From: WHSP01 sp964424945
GTDB lineage: Bacteria > Gemmatimonadota > Gemmatimonadetes > Longimicrobiales > Longimicrobiaceae
DNA: 64,000 bases
Reading direction: 5' to 3'
NCBI GenBank assembly: GCA_964424945.1
Contig: CAYRLB010000001.1
Span: 1 to 64,000 of the forward strand
In this document: piece after piece, positions 8,783-17,109 of the stretch
Numbering within the stretch: position 1 is the first letter of the stretch
Layout: every line of letters starts with the position of its first letter
The notes under the pieces: generated by a model
The model's database searches: none
What the model was told of the DNA's origin: nothing
The model's input: the letters and a program-made list of their open reading frames with translations, nothing else
Made by a program: the position numbers and the translations under genes

Positions 8783-11203
8783 GTGGTTGACTGCCATCGC
8801 CCGTCTGTTAGCTTCACTGTGCGCGAAAATTGGCGCGAAAGGCGCTGCCTCGTCACGCGCACGTCCTCACTCCCAGCGGGGTCAATGCCAGCACGTCAGC
8901 AGATTCAGAGCCTGCGACACGGGGACCACGCTTGCCTCATCTTCGACTCCTTCGAGGATCGCCTGACGGCCCTCATCCCCTATCTCCAGGCGGGGATCGA
9001 GCGCGGTGAGCGATGCCTGTGCATAGCCGACGAGGATGACATCTCCGGCATCGCAGAGGCGCTGGATCGTGTTGGCCTGGACACGTCCGGCCTTGAACGA
9101 TCCGGAATCGTCTTCTTCCAGTCCCGCCAGAAAACGTACCTGGGTGGCGGGGAGTTTGTGCCCCGGCGGATGGTGGAGTTCCTTCGGAAGATGGAGGAAG
9201 CCGCGATCCGCGACGGGTTCACGGGTCTCCGGACGACCGGCGATATGGCCTGGGCGCTCGGATCCGAGAAGGGTTGCGACGAGCTGTTCGAATATGAGGC
9301 TCTCCTGAACGATTTCGCCGTAGAGAGCCGGAGCATCGGGCTCTGTCAGTATCAGCGCGATCTCTTCCCGCCCGCCATGATCGAGCAGGCTCTGCAGACG
9401 CACCCCCTTGCTGTCGTCGGCGGCCGTGTTACTGCGAATGCCTTCTTCGAGCCATCCGGTCGCGAGACGACGGCTGCGGAGCGGCTGCAGGGGAGGCTCG
9501 CTCTCCTTCAGCGCACGATGGACGCGGAGGAGCGGGCCGACAGCTGCGAAACGCTGGCGCGCGAACATGCGCTTCGTTTCGACCAGATGGTCGATGCGGT
9601 CCCGGACTGGGGTGTCTTCTGGCTGGATCTCGACGGGCGTATCACGAGCTGGAACGCGGGTGCCGAGCGGATAACGGGGTTCAGCGAAGAAGATGTTCTG
9701 GGCCGGAGTGTCGCCGACATCCCGCTGGGGTGGGAATGGAAGCGTGGTGGACGATCCGGACGGGTCCGCAATCGCGACCGGACCGTTCGTGAGGGCTGGC
9801 GCCGCCGGAAGGATGGCTCCCGGTACTGGGCCACGGAGGCGCTTACCACACTCCGCGACGAATTCGGCAAGGTGGTCGGGTACAGCATGGCCACGCGTGA
9901 TCTGACGGCGCGACGCCGGGCAGCAACGCTTCTTTCGCTGCAGAAACGGCTCGTGGAGCTGGTGGTCGGCGGGGCTGCGCTGTCCGATGTGCTTCGTCAC
10001 CTCGCGGGCGCAGTCGAAACGGTCTCGGATGGTACGGTCCGGTGCGCGATCCAGGTTCTCGATACCGAAGGGAAGCTGGGGAAGGCGGTTTCGCGCAGCC
10101 TTCCGGATAGCTTCCTCCGCGCGATCGATGGCCTCCCGACCGGCACGGAGTCGCTGACCTGCTGCATCGCCGCCGCGACCGGGGATACTGCCGTCACCCC
10201 GGACTTTTCGACGGCCCCCGGATGGAGCGCCTTCCGCTACCTCGTCGACGAGATCGGGGTCGCCAGTGGGTGGAGCATGCCGATCCTCTCGCGCGATGGA
10301 CGGGTCCTCGGGACCTTCGATTCCTACTTCAGGGAGGCCCGTGTTCCCACCGACGATGAGCGCGATGTGGTGGCGGTCCTGGCGCAGACTGCGTCGATTG
10401 CGATCGATCGTGTTCAGGCGGTTGAAGGCCTCCGCGAGAACCGGGTGGAGCTGAAGCAGGCGAAGGAGGATGCGGAGGCCGCCAGTCACGCCCGTAGTCA
10501 GTTCCTGGCCGTCGTCAGCCATGAGCTCCGCACACCACTGACAGGTATCATCGGGTATGCGGACCTTCTCGGCTCGGATGTGTGGGGGCCGACAACCGAA
10601 GGCCAGCGCCTCCACATCGGGCGCATGAAAGCGAGTGCCTGGCATCTGGTATCGATCATCGACCAGATCCTGACCTACTCGCGCGTCGATGCCCGCAAAG
10701 AGGGCTTCAACCCGATGACGATGGACATCGAGCGGGTGGTCGAAGAGTGCGTGGAGTTGCTCAGGCCGGAAGCGCAGGCAAAGGGGATCGAGCTCACGGA
10801 AGGGGTCCCGAGGGGATCGAGCACCGTTGAATCCGATCCTCTCAAAATTCGCCAGATCGTCCTGAATCTCGTGGGCAACGCGGTGAAATTTACCGATAGC
10901 GGGACGGTGGAGGTCCAGGTGGAGGGCCGGGACCACGATGTCAGAATCTCTGTCCGCGATACCGGGCCCGGCATCCCGCAGGCGAAGCTCGACGAAATCT
11001 TCGAGGCTTTCGTGCAGGGAGACCAGTCAAGCACCCGGGTAAAGGGAGGAATCGGGCTCGGTCTCGCCGTCTCGAGGACATTGGCCAGCCTCCTGGGAGG
11101 CGGCGTCTCTGTCGAAAGCACTCCAGGTTCGGGTAGCACCTTCAGCCTGACCATCCCCCGAAAGAGCTACACGGCTGCTTCGGACGGGGAATGGATCAGC
11201 TGA
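8783..11203 (+). CDS. Hybrid-sensing histidine kinase: MEDS-PAS-GAF-HisKA-HATPase
   Basis: An 806-residue soluble sensor kinase with no predicted membrane helix. Residues about 40-225 form a MEDS-type sensory domain (LRHGDHACLIFDSFEDR; GLRTTGDMAWALGSE; CQYQRDLFPP). A PAS domain follows (QMVDAVPDWGVFWLDLDGRI; MATRDLTARR, about 265-375), then a GAF-like domain (about 385-555). HisKA has FLAVVSHELRTPLTGIIGYA near 575 with the phospho-acceptor His. The HATPase has the N box LNLVGNAVKF, G1 DTGPGIP and G2 GGIGLGLAV. A more likely start is the ATG at 8885, since the first 34 residues look like untranslated sequence. No response regulator is adjacent, so it is an orphan kinase. Ligand and partner are unknown. 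Confidence 0.92.
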   Translation: MVDCHRPSVSFTVRENWRERRCLVTRTSSLPAGSMPARQQIQSLRHGDHACLIFDSFEDRLTALIPYLQAGIERGERCLCIADEDDISGIAEALDRVGLDTSGLERSGIVFFQSRQKTYLGGGEFVPRRMVEFLRKMEEAAIRDGFTGLRTTGDMAWALGSEKGCDELFEYEALLNDFAVESRSIGLCQYQRDLFPPAMIEQALQTHPLAVVGGRVTANAFFEPSGRETTAAERLQGRLALLQRTMDAEERADSCETLAREHALRFDQMVDAVPDWGVFWLDLDGRITSWNAGAERITGFSEEDVLGRSVADIPLGWEWKRGGRSGRVRNRDRTVREGWRRRKDGSRYWATEALTTLRDEFGKVVGYSMATRDLTARRRAATLLSLQKRLVELVVGGAALSDVLRHLAGAVETVSDGTVRCAIQVLDTEGKLGKAVSRSLPDSFLRAIDGLPTGTESLTCCIAAATGDTAVTPDFSTAPGWSAFRYLVDEIGVASGWSMPILSRDGRVLGTFDSYFREARVPTDDERDVVAVLAQTASIAIDRVQAVEGLRENRVELKQAKEDAEAASHARSQFLAVVSHELRTPLTGIIGYADLLGSDVWGPTTEGQRLHIGRMKASAWHLVSIIDQILTYSRVDARKEGFNPMTMDIERVVEECVELLRPEAQAKGIELTEGVPRGSSTVESDPLKIRQIVLNLVGNAVKFTDSGTVEVQVEGRDHDVRISVRDTGPGIPQAKLDEIFEAFVQGDQSSTRVKGGIGLGLAVSRTLASLLGGGVSVESTPGSGSTFSLTIPRKSYTAASDGEWIS

Positions 11204-11230
11204 TGGGAGCGGTCCCGGGTCGGCGAAGAC

Positions 11231-12295
11231 TCAGGAGCGTCCGCTGGAAATCAGAGGTTCCTGCTGTGTTAGGCAGTGCAGTGTCCCCAGGCCCCAGACC
11301 AGATCCACCGCATGGATCCCGACAATCTCCCGGTCGGGGAAAAGCTCGGCCAGGATGTTCAGAGCCGTACGGTCATTCCGATCGTTGAATGTCGGAACGA
11401 GCACTATCCCGTTCGCGATGTAGAAGTTCGCATAGCTCGCGGGTAGCCGCTCCCCGTCCATGACCACCGGCCGAGGGAAGGGAAGAGGGACGATCCGCAG
11501 CCCCCCAGGCGTTTCCTCCGAAGCGCGTTCGAGCCGACGCAGATTGTCTACCGAACGCTCGTGGTTTTCATCAGCCGGATCCTCTTCGTACGCCAGAACG
11601 ATCGTCCGCTCATCCGTGAACCGGGCGAGGTCATCGATGTGCCCATGCGTATCATCGCCGATCGCGCCCTCCCCAAGCCAGATCGTCCGTTCGATCCCGA
11701 GATAATCCGAGAACGCCTGCTCGTACGCCTCGCGCGTCATGCCCGGGTTCCGGACCTGCACATCCGAGAGTAGCCACTCTTCGGTCACCAGCATCAGGCC
11801 GGCACCATTCCCCTCGATCCCGCCGCCTTCCAGCACGAGTGGCGAGCCGGCAGCGTCAGGTCGTTCGGCGGCTATCAGCGGTTTGCCTGAAATGCGACCC
11901 ACCGCGTCCGGGACACGATCGTCAAGCTTGTGATTCGGGTACTTTGCCCATCCATTGAACCGCCAGCGGATCCATTCGAAGCCATCCGGCCCCTCGACGC
12001 CTGTCGGCGCGGAATCACGCAGCCAGACGCGATCGGTGGGCACGTCGTGAAGCGAGTACCCGGACCGGTCCACGCCGTGCGCGTCCAGCGATCTGCGCGC
12101 ATCATCCTCGGAGGCCGCATCATGGCACAGGATGTGGACATGCTCATGGCGGTGGAGCGCCCGGACGATCTCCGCATAGACCCAGGGAATCGGCTCGAAC
12201 TTCGAAGGCCAATCTTCCCGATGATGGGGCCAGGCCAGCCACGTGGCGGCGTGGGGCTCCCACTCGGCTGGCCAGCGTCGCTTTGTCTCGCTCAC
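11231..12295 (-). CDS. aguA: Agmatine deiminase
   Basis: Converts agmatine to N-carbamoylputrescine and ammonia, the first step of the arginine-decarboxylase route to putrescine. The 354-residue length and motifs fit the family: WPAEWEPHAATWLAWPH at the N-terminus, DRVWLRDSAPT, LEGGGIEGNGAG, GDDTHGHIDDLARF, and the nucleophile Cys341 in GLGTLHCLTQQEP. Arginine-type peptidyl deiminases of Porphyromonas share the fold, but the partner gene supports the agmatine role. The start overlaps the stop of the amidase gene by 4 bases (ATGA), so the two are translationally coupled. Confidence 0.95.
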   Translation of the reverse strand: MSETKRRWPAEWEPHAATWLAWPHHREDWPSKFEPIPWVYAEIVRALHRHEHVHILCHDAASEDDARRSLDAHGVDRSGYSLHDVPTDRVWLRDSAPTGVEGPDGFEWIRWRFNGWAKYPNHKLDDRVPDAVGRISGKPLIAAERPDAAGSPLVLEGGGIEGNGAGLMLVTEEWLLSDVQVRNPGMTREAYEQAFSDYLGIERTIWLGEGAIGDDTHGHIDDLARFTDERTIVLAYEEDPADENHERSVDNLRRLERASEETPGGLRIVPLPFPRPVVMDGERLPASYANFYIANGIVLVPTFNDRNDRTALNILAELFPDREIVGIHAVDLVWGLGTLHCLTQQEPLISSGRS

Positions 12296-13212
12296 CCCAG
12301 ATACCGGTTCAGGATCGGTCCGTAGGCGTCGATCCGACGGTCGCGCAGGAAGGGCCAGTTCCTTCGCGTGTATTCGATCTGCGCCGGATCACACTCCGCA
12401 ATGAGGATCGTCGGGTCACTTCCTGCTTCGGCTACCATCCGTCCGAAGGGGTCGCAGATGAAGGAGTGACCGAAGAACTCGATACCATCGGTACCGGGTT
12501 CCGGCTCGAGGCCAACGCGGTTTGCCGCGCCAACGTAGACGCCATTCGCGATCGCGTGCGCGCGCTGCGCGGTCCGCCAGGCATCCGCCTGAGCCGCTCC
12601 CCACTCCTCCCGCTCCGCCGGATGCCATCCGATGGCGGTCGGGTACAGAAGAACCTGCGCCCCCATCAGAGCGGTGATACGAGCAGCCTCGGGGTACCAC
12701 TGGTCCCAGCAGATGAGAACGCCGATGCGCGCATAACGCGTCTCGAAAACGCGGAACCCGCCGGGGCCCCCCGCCTTCGCACCATGGTCGTAGATTTCGC
12801 CCGGCGTGAAGTAGTACTTCTCGTGGTAGAGCGGGTCGTCGGGGATGTGCATCTTCCGGTAAATGCCCAGAAGCTCCCCATCCGCATCGATCACCGCCGC
12901 CGAATTGTAGTAGAGCCCCGCCGCGCGCTTCTCGAACATCGGCACGACCAGCACCACCTCCAGCTCCGCGGCAAGCTTCTGCATCCGCTCAACGGTGGGG
13001 CCCGGCATCGGCTCGGCCAGGTTGAACCGCTCGGCGTCGGTCACCTTGCAGAAGTACGGCGCATCGAAGAGCTCCTGCAGACAGATGATCTGCGCACCGC
13101 GCGACGCAGCCTCCCGGATCGCTCGCTCATGCGACGAAATGGTAGACTCCTTGTCAGCCTCCACACCGAGCTGAATCAGACCTAGCTTGAACGGATTCGT
13201 TTGCATCATCAC
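12292..13212 (-). CDS. aguB: N-carbamoylputrescine amidase
   Basis: A nitrilase-superfamily amidase that hydrolyses N-carbamoylputrescine to putrescine, CO2 and ammonia. The catalytic triad is visible: Glu47 in CLQELFDAPYF, Lys120 in YRKMHIPDDP and Cys168 in LICWDQWYPEAAR. The 306-residue length and the DDPLYHEKYYFTPG stretch are typical of AguB. Three in-frame start codons occur in the first residues, so the exact start is uncertain by 3-6 bases. It is transcribed just before aguA; together they make putrescine from agmatine. No arginine decarboxylase is in view. Confidence 0.95.
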   Translation of the reverse strand: MMMQTNPFKLGLIQLGVEADKESTISSHERAIREAASRGAQIICLQELFDAPYFCKVTDAERFNLAEPMPGPTVERMQKLAAELEVVLVVPMFEKRAAGLYYNSAAVIDADGELLGIYRKMHIPDDPLYHEKYYFTPGEIYDHGAKAGGPGGFRVFETRYARIGVLICWDQWYPEAARITALMGAQVLLYPTAIGWHPAEREEWGAAQADAWRTAQRAHAIANGVYVGAANRVGLEPEPGTDGIEFFGHSFICDPFGRMVAEAGSDPTILIAECDPAQIEYTRRNWPFLRDRRIDAYGPILNRYLG

Positions 13213-13288
13213 GATTGAGAAAGATCACCTATCAATCTCGAAGGCTGTCGCCGTCGAGCCTTCGACATCCATCCCCGGGCTGCAGGGC

Positions 13289-13903
13289 CTATGCCTGCCG
13301 CAGTACCTCTCCGGACTGCTCTCTCTGCAGTAGCGCCAGCTTCCGCTCAACGCCCCATCTGTATCCTGAAATACTTCCATCACCCCGCACCACACGGTGA
13401 CAGGGAACGAGGACCGCGGCCGGGTTCGCCCCACACGCCCGCGCGACCGCCCGGACAGATCCGCGTTTCCCGATCCGCTCCGCCAGTTGTGAGTAGGTCC
13501 TCGTCTCTCCATGCGGGATTTCCAGAAGCCCGCTCCAGACCAGCCGCTGAAACTCCGTGCCATTCAGCGAGAGCGGAATCTCGACATCCGCCCCGTCGAT
13601 GCGTTCGGCCACCCGTTGTGCGAGAGAGCTCGCCGCGGTCTGAGTCGAGAGCTGAAAGCCGCGGAATCGCTCGGCGAGATCAGCCTCCAGGACCCCATCA
13701 TCATCGCCGACGAGAACTGCACAGACGCCGCTCTTCATTTCCGCCACCAAGGTGCGCCCCAGCCAGGTAGGCAGAACGGAATAGCGGACAGTGCGGTCAG
13801 ATCCCGGTTCCACGGGTTCCGTGGGGTCCATCTTCGGAAACGGGGGATCTCCCGCGGTAGCAGCATCCACTTCCGTCACCATAAGAACATCGCTCTCGGT
13901 CAT
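13289..13903 (-). CDS. Methylated-DNA--[protein]-cysteine S-methyltransferase (O6-alkylguanine repair)
   Basis: A suicide repair protein that transfers methyl groups from O6-methylguanine to its own cysteine. The active site PCHRVV lies near residue 170 and is preceded by the helix-turn-helix/arginine-finger region (TYSQLAERIGKRGSVRAVARACGANP). The C-terminal ISGYRWGVERKLALLQRE is also typical. The N-terminal ribonuclease-like domain is weakly conserved (VRYSVLPTWLGRTLVAE). Length is 204 residues; an internal ATG at 13882 is an alternative start. It resembles the Ada C-terminal half or Ogt; no Ada N-terminal zinc domain is present. It sits in tandem with a uracil-DNA glycosylase family gene, a small DNA-repair cluster. 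Confidence 0.93.
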   Translation of the reverse strand: MTESDVLMVTEVDAATAGDPPFPKMDPTEPVEPGSDRTVRYSVLPTWLGRTLVAEMKSGVCAVLVGDDDGVLEADLAERFRGFQLSTQTAASSLAQRVAERIDGADVEIPLSLNGTEFQRLVWSGLLEIPHGETRTYSQLAERIGKRGSVRAVARACGANPAAVLVPCHRVVRGDGSISGYRWGVERKLALLQREQSGEVLRQA

Positions 13904-14032
13904 AACGAGTCGAAGTGCCAGGGTTCATCACGGATGATCGCCCCATCGGACGACCGCACGGATGGAAGTTAACTGCCGCTGTGGAGATGTGCCGGCCGAA
14001 AATGGCCTCCCCAGTCACCATCATCAAGCCGA

Positions 14033-14698
14033 TCACCTGACGACCCTGTCCGGCTCCCCATCTTCCAGCGCCCGCCCAAGCCTCTCCCGGAGCTCGGGAA
14101 GGAGCTGCTCCTCGAACCAGGGGCGTCGCATCCACCACGACTGGTTCCGTGGCGATGGGTGCGGAAGAGGAAAGAAGTCAGGCTGAAAGTCGCGCCAGGC
14201 GTGTACGGTCTCGGTGAGGCTGCCTTTCCAGCGTCTCCCCAGAAAGTGCCGCTGCGCATACTGCCCGATCAGAAGGGTCAGTCGGATATCCGGCATCGAG
14301 GCCAGCAGGCGATCGAGCCAGAGCTCGGCGCACTCCCGGCGCGGCGGGAGATCGCCACTCTTCCCCTTCCCGGGATAGCAGTAGCCCATCGGGACGATGG
14401 CGATCCGGGACTCGTCGTAGAAGAGCTCCGAGGTAACCCCGAGCCACTCCCGCAGACGCGCACCGCTCGCATCGTCCCAGGGTACCCCGCTCGCATGGAC
14501 ACGTGCTCCCGGTGCCTGGCCCACGAGAAGGATCCGGGCTCGGGGGGAGGCGTGTACGATGGGTCGTGGTCCATGCGACAGATGCGCGGCGCACGCCCGG
14601 CATGCCCGAATCTCCGCCAGGAGATCTCCAAAGGCTGCGTCGCCCCCGATCGTTACCAGCTTTTCGCTCCCTTTCGTGCCCCCCATCACCGCACCCAT
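14033..14698 (-). CDS. Uracil-DNA glycosylase family protein
   Basis: A 221-residue member of the UDG superfamily close to families 4/5 in layout. The N-terminal FGDLLAEIRACRACAAHL resembles the start of iron-sulfur UDGs but has only two nearby cysteines. The active-site loop is LLVGQAPGARVHASGVPWDD, the second motif is PMGYCYPGKGKSGDLPPR, and the leucine/His loop is LPHPSPRNQSWW. The GQAPG and HPSPRN pattern is seen in a conserved subgroup of unassigned UDG-like proteins, so true uracil excision is likely but unproven. The start is uncertain: two ATGs lie close together. It lies upstream of the alkyltransferase gene on the same strand. Confidence 0.85.
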   Translation of the reverse strand: MGAVMGGTKGSEKLVTIGGDAAFGDLLAEIRACRACAAHLSHGPRPIVHASPRARILLVGQAPGARVHASGVPWDDASGARLREWLGVTSELFYDESRIAIVPMGYCYPGKGKSGDLPPRRECAELWLDRLLASMPDIRLTLLIGQYAQRHFLGRRWKGSLTETVHAWRDFQPDFFPLPHPSPRNQSWWMRRPWFEEQLLPELRERLGRALEDGEPDRVVR

Positions 14699-14929
14699 TC
14701 CTGTGCTGTACCAGTGACCGGATTCCTACCGCACGCGCTCGAAAGCGCAGCCGGATCCAGCCCAAGCTCGGATCCTCCCCGGTGGACGCGAGAAGGGGCG
14801 GGGAAGCGCCTTGCCGGCGTCACCCCACCCCCTTCGATTTCGTTGAATGCGCGGCCGGCCGAACGACACGGCGGGCGCACCCTCACGATATGGCCGATAT
14901 GGTCACAATATGAATGACCGCAGAATCAG

Positions 14930-15526
14930 CTACTCGGCCGACACGCTGACTTCCTCGGCCTTCCGCCGCCGGCTGGGCGTGCCGCAGGCGCAGGCGCCGC
15001 ACGAGCAGAGGAGCCCTTCGCAGCCGACACAGACGAAGCCCGCAAAGTCGTCGAGCGGAATTCCGCACACCTGGCACTTTACCCTGCGCCCCCCCTTGAA
15101 ATCGGGAAGCCTGTCCGTCACACCCTCGGCGCGTATACCGATGCGCTCGAGGTACCGCTTGTGGGAGACCAGGATTGCGTCGCGCTGTCGGTTGTGCTGC
15201 TCCTCCCGGGCAATCCGGAGCCCGTCATCGTATACCGCCTTGAGCTCGCTCCGCGCGGAATACTCGCCGACTGCCTTCTCGCGTTCGGCCGGGTCGTCCA
15301 CCTCGTGGATCTTCTCGACAACGATGGAGCGCGGAAAAGTCCGCGTCCGATGCTGCGTAAGACTGTAGAGGGTTACGTTCGCCGATCCGAAGCTCGACGT
15401 TTCACGATCGAGAATGAGGATGTCCTGGTCGCCGCTGTGGCGCCCGACCCACAAGCGCTCTTCGCCGACCTCTACGGGGAGCTTTGCCTCCGAACTACCT
15501 GCGGGTCCGTTACCACGCTTCGACAT
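14930..15526 (-). CDS. Uncharacterised protein with C-terminal zinc-ribbon-like cysteine cluster
   Basis: I do not recognise a family. The 198-residue protein starts 8 bases after the infA stop, so the two probably share a transcript. The first 60 residues look like a beta-rich domain (LWVGRHSGDQDILILDRETS), followed by a charged helical segment (EVDDPAEREKAVGEYSARSE). The C-terminal part has nine cysteines in CQVCG, CVGC, CSCGACACG, which suggests one or two zinc-binding knuckles. No signal peptide or membrane segment is visible. A nucleic-acid or ribosome-linked role is suggested only by the neighbour. Confidence 0.7.
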   Translation of the reverse strand: MSKRGNGPAGSSEAKLPVEVGEERLWVGRHSGDQDILILDRETSSFGSANVTLYSLTQHRTRTFPRSIVVEKIHEVDDPAEREKAVGEYSARSELKAVYDDGLRIAREEQHNRQRDAILVSHKRYLERIGIRAEGVTDRLPDFKGGRRVKCQVCGIPLDDFAGFVCVGCEGLLCSCGACACGTPSRRRKAEEVSVSAE

Positions 15527-15534
15527 ACGCCCCC

Positions 15535-15756
15535 TCAGCTCTTGTGACGGAAGGTGATCCGGCCGCGGGTCAGATCATAGGGCGAGAGTACCAGGGTTAC
15601 TCGATCACCCGGCAGCACGCGGATCTTGAATTTTGTGAGCTTGCCGGCGCCATAAGCGAGCACGGTTTGTCCGTTCTCCAGCAGCACACGATACTTGCGG
15701 TCCGGTAGCACGTCTGTGACGCACCCCTCGACTTCAATTCCCTCTTCCTTGGCCAC
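15535..15756 (-). CDS. infA: Translation initiation factor IF-1
   Basis: A 73-residue OB-fold protein that binds the ribosomal A site during initiation. IEVEGCVTDVLPDRKYRVLL, GKLTKFKIRVLPGDRVTLVL and the ending SPYDLTRGRITFRHK are diagnostic. The start is GTG with AAGGA 7 bases upstream. A terminator-like hairpin with a T-run lies only about 20 bases before the start, so either expression is controlled by attenuation or the promoter is very close. Confidence 0.97.
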   Translation of the reverse strand: MAKEEGIEVEGCVTDVLPDRKYRVLLENGQTVLAYGAGKLTKFKIRVLPGDRVTLVLSPYDLTRGRITFRHKS

Positions 15757-15775
15757 GCCGATCCTTGTTCAGAAG

Positions 15776-15815
15776 AAAAAAACCGCGACCCTCATCAGCG
15801 GAGACGAGAACCGCG
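15776..15815 (-). terminator. Rho-independent terminator-like hairpin just upstream of infA
   Basis: On the minus strand CCGCG pairs with CGCGG and CTCGTC with GATGAG (one G-U), then seven T residues follow (15782 to 15776). The infA GTG starts about 20 bases further on. It may end an upstream minus-strand RNA or act as an attenuator in the infA leader. Confidence 0.65.
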
Positions 15816-16345
15816 GGCGGGCGGGCAGCGAGTTCCATAGCCATCTCAGCAGCCATCTCTATGCTACACCTCACCCGCCGAACGTTCCGCACCGCTGCGA
15901 CGAAGGAAGCCTAAAGATGAACCTCCAGCGACGCATGCACCCGCAATCCGGCCAGTGAAGAGGTTGTTTTTCCGACACTCAGCGGGGTGATCGGATCGCA
16001 GCTTTCTCCGCCATCTGCACAGCCTCACCGGACGTTCCCGGAATGCAATCAGAGCCCGCCAGCTACGCTCCGGCCGGATGACGTAATCCGAACGCTCTCG
16101 CCGGGGAGATCAGCACTGAATGCAGCGCACGGTAAAGCTTGCGCCCGTTCACCCACCTCTGGAACCAACCCCGTAAGCCGTTGATGCACCCGATCTTTCC
16201 CGGGTTGGAACTCTGCCCCGGTTCGGGATGTAGACCTTCGGAGGGACTTCCTTCGGACCGACCCCTGGTCCTTCAGTCTGATCTGAACGACCGCGGGTCC
16301 GGCGGTCCGAATTGTGCCCAACGGAACCTCGAACTCATCAGGGAA
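15816..16345. other. Non-coding region bounded by outward-facing terminators; candidate ncRNA locus
   Basis: About 530 bases carry no convincing coding frame on either strand. A terminator on the minus strand lies at one end and a terminator on the plus strand at the other, as expected if an RNA is made from one or both strands. I searched by eye for RNase P RNA, tmRNA, 4.5S RNA and tRNA consensus features and found none, so no family is assigned. Confidence 0.4.
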
Positions 16346-16388
16346 CCGCAGGCTGTCCGACTCTTCGGATAGGGCCTGCGGAGTTTTT
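16346..16388 (+). terminator. Rho-independent terminator upstream of the FKBP gene
   Basis: CCGCAGGC (16346-16353) pairs with GCCTGCGG (16374-16381), an inner TCCGA/TCGGA stem adds five pairs, and AGTTTTT follows. No protein gene lies upstream on this strand for more than 4 kb, so it must end a non-coding transcript or serve as a leader attenuator for the FKBP gene 100 bases downstream. Confidence 0.75.
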
Positions 16389-16488
16389 CTGGTCAGCGAT
16401 CGGCGCCCGGTCCGGAAGGAGGACAGAGAGAGAGTCCACCAAGAGGGAAGCCGCAGAGTATTGCAGCCCCTAAATCGGAGGTGCCCAT

Positions 16489-16944
16489 ATGAGAGTAGCC
16501 AATACGGGGGATAAAGTCCGGATTCATTTTACAGGTAAGCTGCGCGACGGGACGGTCGTAGGTACATCGCGCGAGGAAGCGCCGCTCGAGTTCACTCTGG
16601 GTCGCCGCGAGGTGATGCGCGGCCTGGAGGATCTCGTTCAGGGAATGCGGTCGGGGGAGGTCAGGAAAGCCTTTCTCCCCGCGGATCTGGCGCACGGCCG
16701 CCACCGCAACGACCTGATCCTCGCGGTCGGTCTGGATCGGTTTCCATCCCACATCGATCCATATACCGGCCTGGAGCTGAAGATGCGAAGGCAGGGACAG
16801 GCTCCAACCGTTGTTCGTGTCCTCGCGACCACGGCAGATACGGTTCTTCTCGACACGAACCATCCGCTGGCGGGAAAAGACCTCGATGTGGAGGTCGAGC
16901 TTCTCGACATCGTTGAGCAGGAAAGTGGTGCCGTGTGCGGCTAA
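16489..16944 (+). CDS. FKBP-type peptidyl-prolyl isomerase, SlyD/SlpA-like
   Basis: A 151-residue cytoplasmic prolyl isomerase. The FKBP core opens with GDKVRIHFTGKLRDGTVVGTS, then EFTLGRREVMRGLEDLVQGM, an insert-in-flap-like region (about residues 70-125), and closes with HPLAGKDLDVEVELLDI. The NHPLAGKDL sequence and the split FKBP/IF arrangement are typical of SlyD and SlpA, which fold nascent or metal-binding proteins. It lacks the His-rich SlyD tail. GGAGG lies 7 bases before the ATG. A strong terminator follows within 25 bases, so it is a single-gene transcript. Confidence 0.92.
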   Translation: MRVANTGDKVRIHFTGKLRDGTVVGTSREEAPLEFTLGRREVMRGLEDLVQGMRSGEVRKAFLPADLAHGRHRNDLILAVGLDRFPSHIDPYTGLELKMRRQGQAPTVVRVLATTADTVLLDTNHPLAGKDLDVEVELLDIVEQESGAVCG

Positions 16945-16965
16945 TCTAGTGGGGTCGGAACGTCA

Positions 16966-17007
16966 GTAACGGGCGGTGGCAGGGTGCCACCGCCCGTTAC
17001 TTTTTTT
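16966..17007 (+). terminator. Strong Rho-independent terminator after the FKBP gene
   Basis: A 15-bp perfect stem, GTAACGGGCGGTGGC (16966-16980) with GCCACCGCCCGTTAC (16986-17000), has a 5-base loop and is followed directly by seven T residues. Confidence 0.95.
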
Positions 17008-17109
17008 GTGGTTTTTCTTAGGCGCGGCTAACATTCCAGTCGTATAGCCTGTATTCCTGAGAACATTCCGGCCCGCCGCACGCCCTCGCCGATCCCATAC
17101 ATCGATCCT

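Noticed and set aside
8882..10936. 684-codon minus-strand frame across the histidine kinase
   Set aside because: It is antisense to well-supported kinase domains and has no recognisable motifs; GC-rich sequence commonly yields such frames.
16049..16372. Short ORFs on both strands in the gap beside infA
   Set aside because: They have no ribosome site and no conserved-looking sequence, and they overlap each other.
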